A stretch of 64,000 nucleotides of DNA from Otis tarda (GCA_026413225.1 CM048552.1:214482553-214546552); one strand, 5' to 3'; numbered from the stretch's first letter, positions 48,598-59,591 are shown. The notes: generated by a model from the sequence alone, not told the origin. Numbers and translations are program-made.

Positions 48598-48762
48598 ATG
48601 CTGCAGATGGTGAGGACTCTGGCGCAGTTCACCATCGCGCTGGAGGACATGCGAGACATCGGCGACGGCGTCGACGCGGCCTTCGCCGCCGCCTCCGGCC
48701 TCGGCGGGGTGGCCGAGGAGCCGCCGCCGGAGAAAGGTTGCGGCAATCGCGGCGGGACCGAG
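48598..48762 (+). other. Coding-like block: candidate alternative first exon of ARHGEF17
   Basis: Fifty-five codons from ATG at 48598. By hand count, third positions are G or C in 50 of 55 codons while second positions are in only 28 of 55, a strong coding-type periodicity not seen in the flanks. The peptide starts MLQMVRTLAQFTIALEDMRD and looks helical. The block ends at a GAG|GTGATG donor in phase 0, and ARHGEF17 exon 2 at 51412 begins in phase 0, so the two could join in frame. The ATG context is weak and the donor is only moderate at +5. I do not recognise the peptide. It could also be an unrelated small gene or chance. Confidence 0.3.
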
Positions 48763-50109
48763 GTGATGCCGAAATGGGATGGCGGGGGGTCTTGGGGATG
48801 GGGAGTTGGGGGGGGGGGTTGTGTGGGATGGGGGAGGTTCTGTGGGTGCGGGGCGCGTGGATGCGTCATGTTTGGACACGTGTGCGCCCCGTAGAAGCCG
48901 GCACCTGCGGGGTCTGGACCACGATCGCCGTGGCAACCGTGCCTCCATCCTCATCCCTCGGCCCGCTGCCGCCCACCCTGGGGGTTCTCCGGATCGCGGG
49001 GAGAGGGGGATGCTCCCACCCGGAGAGGGTGATGGGGGGGCAGGAGTCATCGCTACCCACGCCCCCACCTCCACCTCCGGATGCTGATTTACACCGCGGC
49101 GGCGTGGGCCGGTGGGGAAAAGCCCCCATTCCCGTGGCGGTGGGGGGAACTGGGAGACCGGAGCAACATCAGGAGCTTTGCTGGGGTCAGGGATGCAGTG
49201 GGGCGCATCCTGCCCGCGCTCGGGTACCGCTTCATCCCGCCAGGGTGGTGCGTTCCCCCCAGCTCCTGCTCATCCCAGTGGGAATTTCCCCCCCCCCACG
49301 GCTGCTGCTGTGGTGGAAAAAAAAAAAAATCCCCTCACCACCGGCTGGGCCTCATCCTGCGTCTCCTCGCCGCTGCGAATCGCCAGCGGCTGGTGCGGCG
49401 TGCGGCGCTGGGCCCCCGTTCAGCTCACCGCTCCGTCCCTTCGCTTCCGTCCCGAACTGGGACGGCTCCAGAAAATGCTGGGAGAGTCGGATGGAGGTGG
49501 GGAGCTACAGGTCGTGCGAGGGTTGGGGAAACTGAGGCAGGGCAGGGTGGGGGTCAGGCGCTCTGCGCTCCTAAGGCCCATCGTCCTGTGGGTGCCCTTC
49601 AGCCCGTAATTAACAACTAATTAATTGAGTGGTGAGAGTGTTAATAAACTTCAGGCTGTACCGAAGCTGGGAGATCTCAGCCGGCGGCCCCGAAGACCAC
49701 CGCGTCGCCGTATTTTGGGGGGGTGGGGGAGAAGATTTCCTGGGGGGAGGCTTTGACCCGTCACCGTCATATTTGGCTCTGGACATCCGTTTGCTCCTCG
49801 CTCGGCTGAAAACACCGATATCGGCGTGGTGGGCGCGTGGGGAAACTGAGGCACGGCTCTGTTCCCGAGCACTGGGCAGGATCGCCGGCGGGATGGTGGT
49901 TTCCACCGTGGTGGGGACGGTTGGGTTCAACAGTTGGGTTAAGGCTTCTTCCTTAACCCAACCTGGTTGGGTTGCAGGTGGCTTCGTGGCACCAGTGTCA
50001 CCGCTGGGAGCACTGGGGGACGTGGGCTCGTCCCATGAGGAGATGGGGGACACGAGAGTTTGGTGGCTCCAACAGCCCAGAAGGGGAACCTGGTCCCATC
50101 ATGCTGTGG
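48763..50109. other. Intron 1 sequence, no further exon recognised
   Basis: G- and CpG-rich in parts (48780-48830, 49090-49150), with an AT-rich patch at 49605-49650 (TAATTAACAACTAATTAATT). Confidence 0.4.
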
Positions 50110-50865
50110 TGGCCCTGTGGGACATCTCTGCACCCAGGGCTGTTGGGGTGACCAAGCACCCAGGAACTTTGGAGGCTTCTTCTCCATAGGGGTTTTTGGG
50201 GCACCTGCAGCATTCGGGGTGGCTGAGCACCCATGGCCTTTGGGGTGTCCAAGCACCCATGGCTTTTGGGGTGTCTCACACCCGCAGCTTGGGTTGCCCA
50301 AGCACCCAGGGCCCTTGGACGGTCTCCATGAACAGGGACCATTGCTGCGTCTCCATGTCAAGCATCTCCCTTCCCAGGGCCAGTGGAGGGTCTGTACACC
50401 CCAAATTTTGGGTGTGCCTTACACCCAGGGCCTTTGGAGCATCTCTGCACCCACAACTTTTGGGGTGTCTCACACCTAGGGTCTCTGGAGACTCTACGCG
50501 TGCAAAACTTTAGGGTTCTCTGTGCACCCAGGGTACTTGGAGCATCGCTGCACCCAAAACTTTTGGGATATTGAGCACCCAGCATCTCTGGACCATCTCT
50601 GCACCCAAAACTTTTTGAGTATCTCTACACCCGAGACCCTTGGAACAACCTCCACATGCAAAACTTTTGGGGTGTCTCTGCAGCCAGGGCCCTTGGAGCA
50701 TCTCTGCACCCAAAACTTTTGGGGTGTCTGCACCCAGGGCCCTTGGAGCATCTCTGCACCCAAAACTTTTGGGGTGTGTCAGCACTTGGAGCCTTTGGAC
50801 CATCTCTGCACCCGGAATTTTTGGCGCGTCTCACACCTTGGGCTCTGGAGCATCTCGGCCCTAGG
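50110..50865. repeat. Hairpin minisatellite, core CACCCAAAACTTTTGGGGTG
   Basis: About 0.75 kb of units near 51 bases, with CTCTGCACCCA, AAACTTTTGGGGTGTCT and GGGCCCTTGGAGCAT blocks. CCCAAAA-C-TTTTGGG is a near-perfect inverted repeat. The unit differs from the 45-bp arrays at 29-32 kb but shares the CCCAAAA/TTTTGGG arms. Confidence 0.94.
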
Positions 50866-51411
50866 CTGAGCTGCGGGGGCGTCCCCCCAGGTGCTGCGTG
50901 TGAGGAGGGGTCTCCAAACCCTACAACTGGGAAGACCCCCACCCATCTGCCTCCCAAGGTTGACGGACCATCCCACACCACCACCTCCCCGTGCCCCCCG
51001 CCGCCCCCGTTAATCCCCTTCCTGTGGGACCACAGCCCGGCGCTGGGGTGCCCGGGGTGCTGGGCGGGAGGCGAATTCCTACGGGACCTCTCCGAGCGGA
51101 GCCGTGCCGGAGAGACGGAGGGCGTCGGGACCGACCCATGTAGGGCTGTGAGATCCAGGGCGGGCTCCTGACGCGGCCGTGGAGGAAACCAGGCGTCTCT
51201 GTACGCTCGGTGTCATGTACTTCCTAATCCTCCCGGATTCCTCCATCGGGGTGGAGAGGGAGCGGAGGGAAGCTGGACGCCAGCCGGGCTCCTCCGGCGT
51301 TCAGCCGCCCCGCTGAGCCCCCACACCGGCACCGCCACCCGCTACGTTGCTCCCCTTCCGTCGTGTCACCCCCCTGAAACTCATCTCGTCTTTCTTTCCA
51401 CCCCCGGGTAG
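50866..51411. other. End of ARHGEF17 intron 1
   Basis: Unique CpG-moderate sequence ending in a pyrimidine tract and CCCCCGGGTAG, the acceptor for exon 2 at 51411/51412. Confidence 0.6.
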
Positions 51412-51489
51412 GACATGAGGAAACACGTCATCATGACGCTGCTGGACACGGAGCAGTCCTACGTGGAGTCCTTGCGCACCTTGATGCAG
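51412..51489 (+). CDS. ARHGEF17: ARHGEF17 exon 2: start of the DH domain
   Basis: Twenty-six codons, phase 0 at both ends, flanked by GTAG and CAG|GTAACG. It encodes RKHVIMTLLDTEQSYVESLR, the first conserved helix of the DH domain, with the typical T-E-x-x-Y-V pattern. It joins exon 1 and exon 3 without a frame break. Confidence 0.97.
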
Positions 51490-53774
51490 GTAACGCGGCG
51501 CGGCCGGGGACGCGGCACCCCGAACCACGTCATGATGGGACCCCAAGTTGGACCGCCGGTCGTGGGCGCTCTCCCAACGCTGATGTGGGATCGGGGACGG
51601 GTGGCAGTGGGGATGTTGGGGACAGCAGGACCGGAGGTGGGAGCAGCGTGGTGATAGTGTCAACAATGGGGTTTGGGGGTCACCTCTGCCCCCCAAATCA
51701 AGCCTGTGACACTCCTGGTGGGTTGTCACCTGATGAGTGCCATGTCCCCAAGCCCCTTCCTGTGCTTGCCCCCCAAAAGCTCTTCCATGTGTTGCACCCT
51801 ATCTCCTAGTCCGTTGCCCCGTCTCATGACGGGGGACCCTTTACACCCCCCGTTCCTGTGTCCCCCCGTTTTCTACTCAGCGTCGTCACCCGCAGCCACG
51901 GGCCAAGGGTTTTTCTCTGTCCTTTTTTTTACTGAGCTGGTTCCAACCCCCGCCTTGGGAGCAGCCTGGCCGGAGGGTCCACCCCACGTTTCAGATGTTA
52001 ATGAAGATGTTTCAGAAGGTTAATGGTGGTCAACGCCCTGGAGGCTAGGTCATGCTGGCGTAGGTGTGGGTTGTCCGGGTGGAAACGCCGAAAAATCAGA
52101 GCTCTGCTCTGCTCTATGCAGAGTGGCGCCTGTAGGATAGCTGCTGGTCACGTCCGTGAGGAGATGGGGTGCCCAACACCTGGCTTTCCCAAGAAATCCC
52201 CTGCCAGGATGCCCCCGCGGTGGACCCAGATACGCCCTGCCAGATGTTGCTGCAGGAGAGAAGGACCTTTGGAGGCTGCTCCTCATGCAGATGTTGGCTC
52301 GGAGGGGCGAGAGGACCTTGGCGCTGGGGCTTCTCTGGGGGAAAGCTCTACAGGGTTGGGGGTCGGGTGGTGTGCCTGCTGGTCTTGGCATGGACAGAGG
52401 CTGTCCCATGGGCTGTGTCCTCATCTGAGGTGGGACGTGAGGCTGGTTGGAGAGAGGGCAACCTTGCTGGAGCTCACTGGTTCCCCACTGGAGGGACTGA
52501 CTGGGCACGAGTGGGAGCCACAGGGCATTAATGCCTCAGCTCCTTCCTGTGGGACACGTTCTGGCATGGTAGAACCAGGGGGACCTGGCTTTCTGGGGGT
52601 GGGCCACAAGCTCCAGACACCCTCAGCTCCCTGTCTTAGCTGGGACAAGGGGCTTGGATCCGTGATGTGGCCCAGTGGCATGGAGCGCCGTGGCTACCAG
52701 GGACAGGGTCCACCTGGGAGCATCAACTTCCAGCCAAACCAGATGGTGCTCTTCTTCCCCGTCTGGTCCTCACTCCCCCAGTTTTATAGTGGGTGGGATG
52801 GCACAGCCCAGTCCAGCTCCTGCTGGAGAAGTTGGCCACAGTAGGGCAGGCGAGACTGGTTACGAGCCTCAGGATTTGGCCCTTCTAACTCGAGTCTTCA
52901 CAAGATACCAGCCGTCAGTCTGAGGAACCTCATCCTTGGGGGATGACTCCTCCCTCGGCACCTCGGATGGAGGTGTCTGAAGCAGCGTGAGGTGGGTCCT
53001 GTCCTCACCGCGCAGCTCCACGGTTCCTCCCAGCGTCCTGAAAGACACCAGCACCCCGTGCTGGTTGGGCTGAGGAGGAGGCAAAGCTTGAGAAGACCTT
53101 CATCACGCCGCATCCCTTGCAAATCCAGCTCTCCCATTCCTGGGAGCACTGCTCCCCTCCGCAGCTCTGCCCCATGGTGGGTCACAGCAGAGCTGCCCAC
53201 CCAGCCTTGCAGAGGACCCACTCTTGTCCCACTTCTCCTACTGACCCTGAGCATCGCTTGTTGACCGTTGCCCAAGAGATGCTGCTGGTGAGGTGGTCCA
53301 GGGCTTGACCCAGTGCTTCCACCCCCTCCTGGTCCCAAACGCCCTAAATCCCACTGGGAACTCACCGACTTTTGGCTCCCAGGGTCGTGCTGCCGTGATT
53401 CCCCAGCTGGGTCAGGCTCTGTAGCAGATGGAGGTGACCAAAGCTCATGACAGCAGAGGTTTGGAGCTTCCCAACCCCATATCTGGAGGACAGAGGATGC
53501 CGTGTTTTGGAGGTTCCTCATGCAGACCTGCCCTGCTCCCCACTCTGCCGTGGGGATGCACTGGGTGGGATGGGACCCAGGAGGGCTGAGGTGCAAAACC
53601 TACTGGGACCCAGCGCTGCCTGGTTCCTCTGATGGGCCCCGCAACCCGGCGTTCGCTGGGGGAACCCCTTGCTGCAGGATGCCACCGATCTCCGTATTGA
53701 CCGGGGTTGAAAAATTCGTGTTGGGTGGTGGGAAAAGAAATTACGGGGACGCCGATGCCTCCGCTTCCCCGCAG

Positions 53775-53957
53775 GGTTACATGAAGCCGCTGAAGCAGCC
53801 GGAGAACTCGCTGTTGTGCGACCCGTCACTGGTGGACGAGATCTTCGACCAGATCCCCGAGCTGCTGGAGCACCACGAGCAGTTCCTGGAGCAGATCCAC
53901 GACTGCGTGCAGAACTGGCACGAGAAGCAGAAAGTGGGCGACCTCCTCGTGCAGTCG
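53775..53957 (+). CDS. ARHGEF17: ARHGEF17 exon 3: DH domain
   Basis: Sixty-one codons between CCCCGCAG and TCG|GTAGGT, phase 0. Contains CDPSLVDEIFDQIPELLEHH, the second DH helix region that abuts the Rho switch surface. Confidence 0.97.
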
Positions 53958-54345
53958 GTAGGTCCTCGCAGGGTGGATTTCCCCCGGAGAACCCAGACGT
54001 GCCTGCTCTTGGGCAGCAGGCCCCAGCAGGAGAAGTTTCGGAGCAGGAGACCGGGGAGTGATTAAAGGACAGGCCAAACAGGCTTGAGATGGAGAGCAGG
54101 AGACGATTTCCAGGCCCGCCGTCTGCTTAACGTAACGGCGGGGTGTTGCGGCGACCGGCTGGGTCTGCAGCTCAGCGTTTCTGCCTCCAGAGCAGAAATG
54201 TCAGGGCTGAAAAATCGAGGGGGGCGGGCAGCGGTTGAGCCCTCCCTCCGCCGGGATTAACCCTTGGGGTAGCTTCTCCCAGGCGTTCCCAGGAGGTCCA
54301 TGCTGGACCTGTCTCCCTTTTCCCCCACCTCTTTTCCCCTCCCAG

Positions 54346-54462
54346 TTCTCCAAGGACGTGCTGGTGAACATCTACTCTGCCTACATCGATAACTTCCTCA
54401 ACGCCAAGGATGCCGTCAGGATCGCCAAGGAAGCCCGGCCGGCATTCATCAAGTTCTTGGAG
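54346..54462 (+). CDS. ARHGEF17: ARHGEF17 exon 4: DH domain
   Basis: Thirty-nine codons between CTCCCAG and GAG|GTGGGT, phase 0. Encodes FSKDVLVNIYSAYIDNFLNA, the central DH segment. Confidence 0.97.
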
Positions 54463-54775
54463 GTGGGTCCTGGTTCCTCTCCCCGAAGATGTTGGCCAAG
54501 GTCCAGAGTCACCCGCAAAGCTGCTGGTGGGGCGGGATGGGGCTTAATGGGAGCAAACTGGTAATCTATGGTCTGGGATTTTTTCCACCCACCTTCTTCT
54601 TGGTTTCATTGTGAAGACATCAGGTTGGGATGAACCAGAGTCACTCTGGATGGTGTAAAAAGGAGTAACCATGACCCGAATAGGTGTTGCTCTGGGTCTT
54701 GGGCTGGTGGGACACTGGGTCCCTGCTGCGTCCCACCTAACAGACCCATCTTTGTCCCCTGCTGGTGTTTTGCAG

Positions 54776-54868
54776 CAAAGCATGCGGGAGAACAAGGAGA
54801 AGCAGGCGCTGTCCGACCTGATGATCAAGCCGGTGCAGAGGATCCCGCGATACGAGCTGCTGGTGAAG
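54776..54868 (+). CDS. ARHGEF17: ARHGEF17 exon 5: DH domain catalytic helix
   Basis: Thirty-one codons between TTTTGCAG and AAG|GTGGGT, phase 0. Contains LMIKPVQRIPRYELLVK, the hallmark conserved region 3 of Dbl-family exchange factors that contacts Rho. The signature is intact, so exchange activity is expected. Confidence 0.98.
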
Positions 54869-55216
54869 GTGGGTGCGGGCAGCGGGTGCCGGCAGGAGGG
54901 CATCTGTGCCGTGCTGGTGAGACCGTGGCTCCTCCTCACCTCCACGTAATGGGAGCTTTCAGGGGTCTCGCGTCTCTCCCGGTCCCTTTTCCCATCCCTT
55001 GACACAAAGTTGGTGTCCTCAAGCATGCGTGAGGCTGTCCTCCTGGGGACGGTCACCCTGAGGACTGTCCCCCCCAGCATGTCCCTACGGATGTGCAGTC
55101 CCCTTCTGCTGGGAGGTTGGACATCGCAGCACTATTTTGGGACCGGTCATGCTGCCACCCTCTCTGTGCCTCAGTTTCCCCGTGCTGAGGTCAGTCTCCC
55201 TGGATGGTGGGGACTT

Positions 55217-55350
55217 TCATAGAGAGAATGGTTTGGGTTGGAAGGGACCTTCAAAGATCATCCAGTCCAACCTTGATGCCATGGGCAGGGACACCTTCCG
55301 CTAGACCAGGTTGCTCAAAGCCCCGTCCAGCCTGGCCTTGAACACTTTCA
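55217..55350 (-). mobile_element. CR1 LINE fragment in ARHGEF17 intron 5
   Basis: Inverted CR1 3' region: GGTTTGGGTTGGAAGGGACC, then CATCCAGTCCAACC and GACCAGGTTGCTCAAAGCCC. Minus-strand, short truncated copy. Confidence 0.93.
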
Positions 55351-55588
55351 AAGATAAATTTTGGGTGTCTGTGCAAGGTGATGGTGTGCTCGCAGGAGCT
55401 GGTGGCCCCTTTAGATGTGGCAAAGAGCAGGCTGATGGTGGCCAAAGCTCAGATTTTCATTTCTTGGCAGAACTTTACCTGCATAGGGCTGGTCTCCATC
55501 CCAGTGGGCGCTTAGCTTGGGGATGTCATGGTGTCACCGGTGCCCAGGCTTTGCCCACAATGACGTCCCGGCTGTGTTCCCATGGTAG

Positions 55589-55765
55589 GACCTCCTGAAG
55601 CACACACCAGAGGACCACCCCGACCACCCCTTTCTCATCGATGCCCAGCGCAACATCAAGCAAGTGGCCGAGAGGATCAACAAGGGCATGAAGAGCGCGG
55701 AGGAGGTGGAGAGGAATGCCCGGATCGTGCAGGAGATCGAGTCCCACATCGAAGGGATGGAGGAC
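55589..55765 (+). CDS. ARHGEF17: ARHGEF17 exon 6: end of DH domain
   Basis: Fifty-nine codons between CATGGTAG and GAC|GTACGT, phase 0. Encodes [20 protein letters not shown] and the long final helix [20 protein letters not shown] that leads to the PH region. Confidence 0.97.
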
Positions 55766-56021
55766 GTACGTACGCCGTTTTACGCAGGGTCGGTCTTTCC
55801 TTCTCCCCAAAATGCAACCAGTGGTCTCCCCAGGCTGGACCACTTGTTTTCTCCTCCAAGTCCTACTTTCCCCATCATCACTTGGTCTTGATGGGCTCCT
55901 AGGGGTTTGGGAAGGGCCTGGGGTACCAGTTCTGAGCTGGGGAGCCGCAGGGGTGAGGACAAAGCCCATGAGGGTTCTCCACCCTGAGGCTCCCTGCTCA
56001 TGAGTCTCCTTGTCCCCACAG

Positions 56022-56072
56022 CTCCAGGCCCCGCTCCGCAGGTTCCTGCGCCAGGAGATGGTCGTGGAAGTG
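56022..56072 (+). CDS. ARHGEF17: ARHGEF17 exon 7: DH-PH linker and first PH strand
   Basis: Seventeen codons between CCCCACAG and GTG|GTAAGA, phase 0: [17 protein letters not shown]. Too short to find by open frame alone; located by splice sites and family match. Confidence 0.95.
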
Positions 56073-56174
56073 GTAAGAGAGGGGTGGTCCCTCGTCACCG
56101 TCAAGGCCATGGGACCGCACACCGGATGGGGCGGTGGGAGGCAATGATGGCGGGTCATGGGATGCCTGTGTGCC

Positions 56175-56755
56175 CATGGGAGGCTGCAGATGGATGGATG
56201 AGTGGGTGGAAAGAGCAGAGGGATTGAAAGTGGACGGAAGGACGGATGAAGGGATAGATGGAAGGACGGATGGATGAAGGGATGAAGGGATGGATGGAAG
56301 GATGGATGTATGGATGGATGAAGGGATGGATAGAAGGATGGATGTATGGATGGATGAAGGGATGGATAGAAGGATGGATGGATGGATGAAGGGAAGGATA
56401 GAAGGATAGATGGATGGATGGATGGATGGACGAAGGGATGGATAGAAAGATGGAAGAACGGCTGGCTGGATGGATGGATGAAGGGATGGATAGAAGGATG
56501 GATGTATGGATGGGTGAAGGGATGGATAGAAGGATGGAAGAACAGCTGGATGGATGGATGGATGAAGGGATGGATAGAAGGATGGAAGAACGGCTGGATG
56601 GATGGATGGATGAAGGGATGGATAGAAGGATGGATGTATGGATGGATGAAGGGATGGATAGAAGGATGGATGTATGGATGAATGAAGGGATGGATAGAAG
56701 GATGGAAGAACGGCTGGATGGATGGGAGGATGGACAGATGGATTGGTGACAGATC
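56175..56755. repeat. GGATGGATGAAGGGATGGATAG minisatellite in ARHGEF17 intron 7
   Basis: About 0.6 kb of TGGA-based units of 24-28 bases, purine-rich on the transcript strand. Met/Asp/Gly/Trp frames here are artefacts. Confidence 0.96.
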
Positions 56756-57147
56756 GATGGGGACAATATAAAATTCCCCAAGTGCGTGGGGAGAGATAAG
56801 ATGGGTTCAGGAGCAGGCAGGAGGCCAGGAGAGCCCACAGCAGCCCCAGGCCAGGGGTGGAGAGGGAGGCTGGAGATGGGGACTGCGTCGTCCTGGTGAG
56901 CCCATGCTTAGCATTCCCATGGCCCTGGCGCTTCCCCGTGATTGGGACCCTGTGGCTTTGCCCACATGGCCGTTGCACCCGTGTTCCCTTTCATCCTTGC
57001 GAGGACACAACAAGTCCCCATGCAGAGGGTCCTGTCCCCCCCGCCGCAGCCTCCCTGTGCATGGGGAAACTGAGGCAGGGACCACTCCCAGCACCAAAGG
57101 CGTGGGGGCCGGGCGTTAACCCCTTGGTGTCTCCCACCCTTCCGCAG

Positions 57148-57257
57148 AAGGCAGTGGGTGGGAAGAAGGACCGCTCCTTCTTCCTCTTCACGGACCTGCT
57201 GGTGTGCACCACGTTGAAGCGCAAGTCGGGCTCCCTCCGCCGCAGCTCCATGAGCCT
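57148..57257 (+). CDS. ARHGEF17: ARHGEF17 exon 8: PH-like region
   Basis: 110 bases between TTCCGCAG and CCT|GTGAGT, ending in phase 2. Encodes KKDRSFFLFTDLLVCTTLKR, the beta-strand core of the PH domain after the DH helix bundle. Confidence 0.97.
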
Positions 57258-57367
57258 GTGAGTACCACCAGGCTTGGGGGCACCTACCAGGATCAACCCA
57301 CGTCTTTAGGGTGCTGGGGACACGGGTGCAGCTCAACCGTCTCCCTTCCAACCTTCCAACCTCGCAG

Positions 57368-57453
57368 GTACACAGCGGCCAGCGTGATCGACACCGCCAG
57401 CAAGTACAAACTGCTCTGGAAGCTGCCGCTGGAGGACGTGGACGTTGTCAAAG
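57368..57453 (+). CDS. ARHGEF17: ARHGEF17 exon 9: PH-like region
   Basis: 86 bases between CTCGCAG and AAAG|GTCTGT, ending in phase 1. Encodes YTAASVIDTASKYKLLWKLP. The donor is less canonical at +3 to +6, but frame and family match fix it. Confidence 0.95.
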
Positions 57454-57586
57454 GTCTGTCACTGCCTGCTGGGGTCTCCCACCCCACCCCTAAAAGCCGC
57501 CGCTCACTCCCAGCTGGTGGGGAGAAGGTTCCTCTCCATGGCACCGGGGAGGAAGAGGTTAATGCCACTTACGTGTCCTCATACAG

Positions 57587-57705
57587 GTGCCTCACAAGCC
57601 ACCAACCGGGAGAGCATCCAGAAAAGCATCTGCCGCTTGGATGAAGACCTCAACACATTGGGGCAAGTCAGCAAGCTGTCAGAGACACTCAGCTTCCCCC
57701 ACCAG
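57587..57705 (+). CDS. ARHGEF17: ARHGEF17 exon 10: PH-like region
   Basis: 119 bases between ATACAG and CAG|GTATGG, ending in phase 0. Encodes SQATNRESIQKSICRLDEDL, a predicted helical insertion within the PH-like region. Confidence 0.96.
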
Positions 57706-57969
57706 GTATGGAGATGATGGCCCTGGTGCTGTCCCCTGGCTGGACACGTTCCCCGTGGGACCACCTAGAATGTCCTCAGAGGGAGGGAGAACCTGTGGAA
57801 GGGCTGGTGGCCATGAGTGTCCTCAAAGGGCCCAGATGCTGCCAGCCCCAACGCCACAATGCGGTTGGGGCCACCTCTGAAGGATGCTCAGGGACGGATG
57901 GGGGCATCATGATGCACATGGCTAGTGGTGGCCCGTCCCTGAGAGCTGACGCGTTGTCCCTGTCCCCAG

Positions 57970-58183
57970 AGCCTGGATGACGTCATCAAAGACCTGATGG
58001 CTGCCATCCACCGGGAGCTGGCAGAGAAGCAATCCCTGTCCTTCAGCATGGCCTTCCCCCCAAACAAGATGGAGCTCAGCGCCACCAAAGCCGACGGCAC
58101 CGAGTCCTTCATCTTTGAGTTCCCCAACCCCGACGCCCGGATCAGCTTTGAGCAAGCCTTCGAGGACGCCAAGAAGAAGCTGG
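57970..58183 (+). CDS. ARHGEF17: ARHGEF17 exon 11: end of PH-like region
   Basis: 214 bases between GTCCCCAG and CTGG|GTAACG, ending in phase 1. Encodes IHRELAEKQSLSFSMAFPPN and FIFEFPNPDARISFEQAFED, the C-terminal PH strand and helix. Confidence 0.97.
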
Positions 58184-58296
58184 GTAACGCCAAAGACGCC
58201 AGTGGTGGACGTGGTGGTGGGCTCAGCGTCACGCCCCCACTTCGGTAGACCCCCTTTCCTCCATCGCTTCTTCATTCTCCGATTTCATTTTCCTAG

Positions 58297-58370
58297 CTTC
58301 CAGCAAAAACTGCCTGGACCCGGAGTTCCTCAAGGCCATTCCCATCATGAAGACGCGGAGCGGGATGCAG
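58297..58370 (+). CDS. ARHGEF17: ARHGEF17 exon 12: linker to beta-propeller
   Basis: 74 bases between TTCCTAG and CAG|GTACTG, ending in phase 0. Encodes SSKNCLDPEFLKAIPIMKTR, a very conserved linker in the family. Confidence 0.96.
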
Positions 58371-58498
58371 GTACTGGGTTCAAGCATCCCACGGGAGCTG
58401 TGATTCTCTCCGTCCTGGTGGGCTTGCCGCCAGATGGCCGAGAGCTCCCGCGTCGTTCCCGAAGAAGCCAACTCATCCCGTCTTTTGCTCCCTTGCAG

Positions 58499-58692
58499 TT
58501 TTCTTGCGCTTCTCCCAGTCACGGCAGCCCGGAAAGTTCTCACGAGGTTTGGGTTTGCAACAGCGATGGTTACGTGGGGCAGGTTTGTTTGCTCAGCATC
58601 CGTAAGGAGCCCACGGTGGAGGCCTGCATCGCCGTCTGCTCCGCCAGGATCCTCTGCATCGCCTCCGTGCCCGGTCTCAAGCGGGCGTATAG
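58499..58692 (+). CDS. ARHGEF17: ARHGEF17 exon 13: first propeller blade
   Basis: 194 bases between CCTTGCAG and TATAG|GTAGGA, ending in phase 2. Encodes EVWVCNSDGYVGQVCLLSIR and ACIAVCSARILCIASVPGL, WD40-like strands of the C-terminal propeller. Confidence 0.97.
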
Positions 58693-58781
58693 GTAGGACA
58701 TTCCCACCGGCTCCGCGGAACCGAGGGGCGCGGGGCGATGCTGGAGCTGCCTCTTTTCCCCCTTCCCGCACGTCACGGCAG

Positions 58782-59032
58782 GGAGCGTGCCGAGGCGGTG
58801 GGCAGCCCTTCCTCGGAGGCGACGCCGGCGCCGGCGGAGGATGTGGGGCCGCAGCCGTGCCTGCACATCTCCATCTCGGGTTCGTCGCTGGAGCTCTCGG
58901 AGCCGGTCGACGGAGGCAACAGGGAGCTGGTGCCCTTCGATAGCGATGACACGGATGACGAGTCCTCGCCCAGTCCCTCGGGGACGCTGCAGAGCCAGGC
59001 CAGCCACTCCACCATCTCCTCCAGCTTCGGCA
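58782..59032 (+). CDS. ARHGEF17: ARHGEF17 exon 14: acidic serine-rich loop
   Basis: 251 bases after CACGGCAG, ending GGCA|GTGAGT in phase 1. Encodes PCLHISISGSSLE, then a low-complexity acidic insert (PFDSDDTDDESSPSPSGT) and LQSQASHSTISSSFG. This is a disordered insertion within the propeller, probably phosphorylated. Confidence 0.96.
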
Positions 59033-59071
59033 GTGAGTCCCTGCTTAGCAAAAAAAGCACTTCTTTGTCCT

Positions 59072-59325
59072 AAAATCGTAGAACCGTAGGGTGGTTTGCA
59101 AGGAGCAGAGACATCTCCAACCACATCAGGTTGCTCAGAGCCCCGGCCAACCTGGCCTGGAATGTTTCCAGGGATGGGGCATCCACCACCTCTCTGGGCA
59201 ACCTGGGACACTGCTCCACCACCCTCAGGGTAAAAAAATTTCTTCCTTCTATCAACTCTGAATCTGCCTTCTTTTAGTTTAAAACCATGACCCCTCATCC
59301 TGTCACAACAGGCCCTGCTAAAATG
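59072..59325 (-). mobile_element. CR1 LINE fragment in ARHGEF17 intron 14
   Basis: Inverted CR1: GTTTGCAAGGAGCAGAGAC, GGTTGCTCAGAGCCCCGGCC, then CTCATCCTGTCACAACAGGC. It starts only about 40 bases after the exon 14 donor and makes up nearly half of the intron. Confidence 0.93.
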
Positions 59326-59591
59326 TCGGGCACCTCCATAATTTTGGCCACTCCACCTTGCGTTCTTCAGGGAATTCCACAGCTGGAGGCTTTTGAGCCA
59401 AGGAGCTCCCTGGAAAAGAGATGTTGGGGGGCATCAGCCCAGCCCCATGGTGCTGCGGTGGGGCTGGTGGCTTTGAGTAGAACTTGGTGGGTTGTCCTCC
59501 CCTGGACTTGACATCACAAGGGTCTCTTCGCCATGGCTTTGATGGGTGTCAGGTGGTCCCTGGTCCAACTCCTTCTCTTCATCCTCTACAG

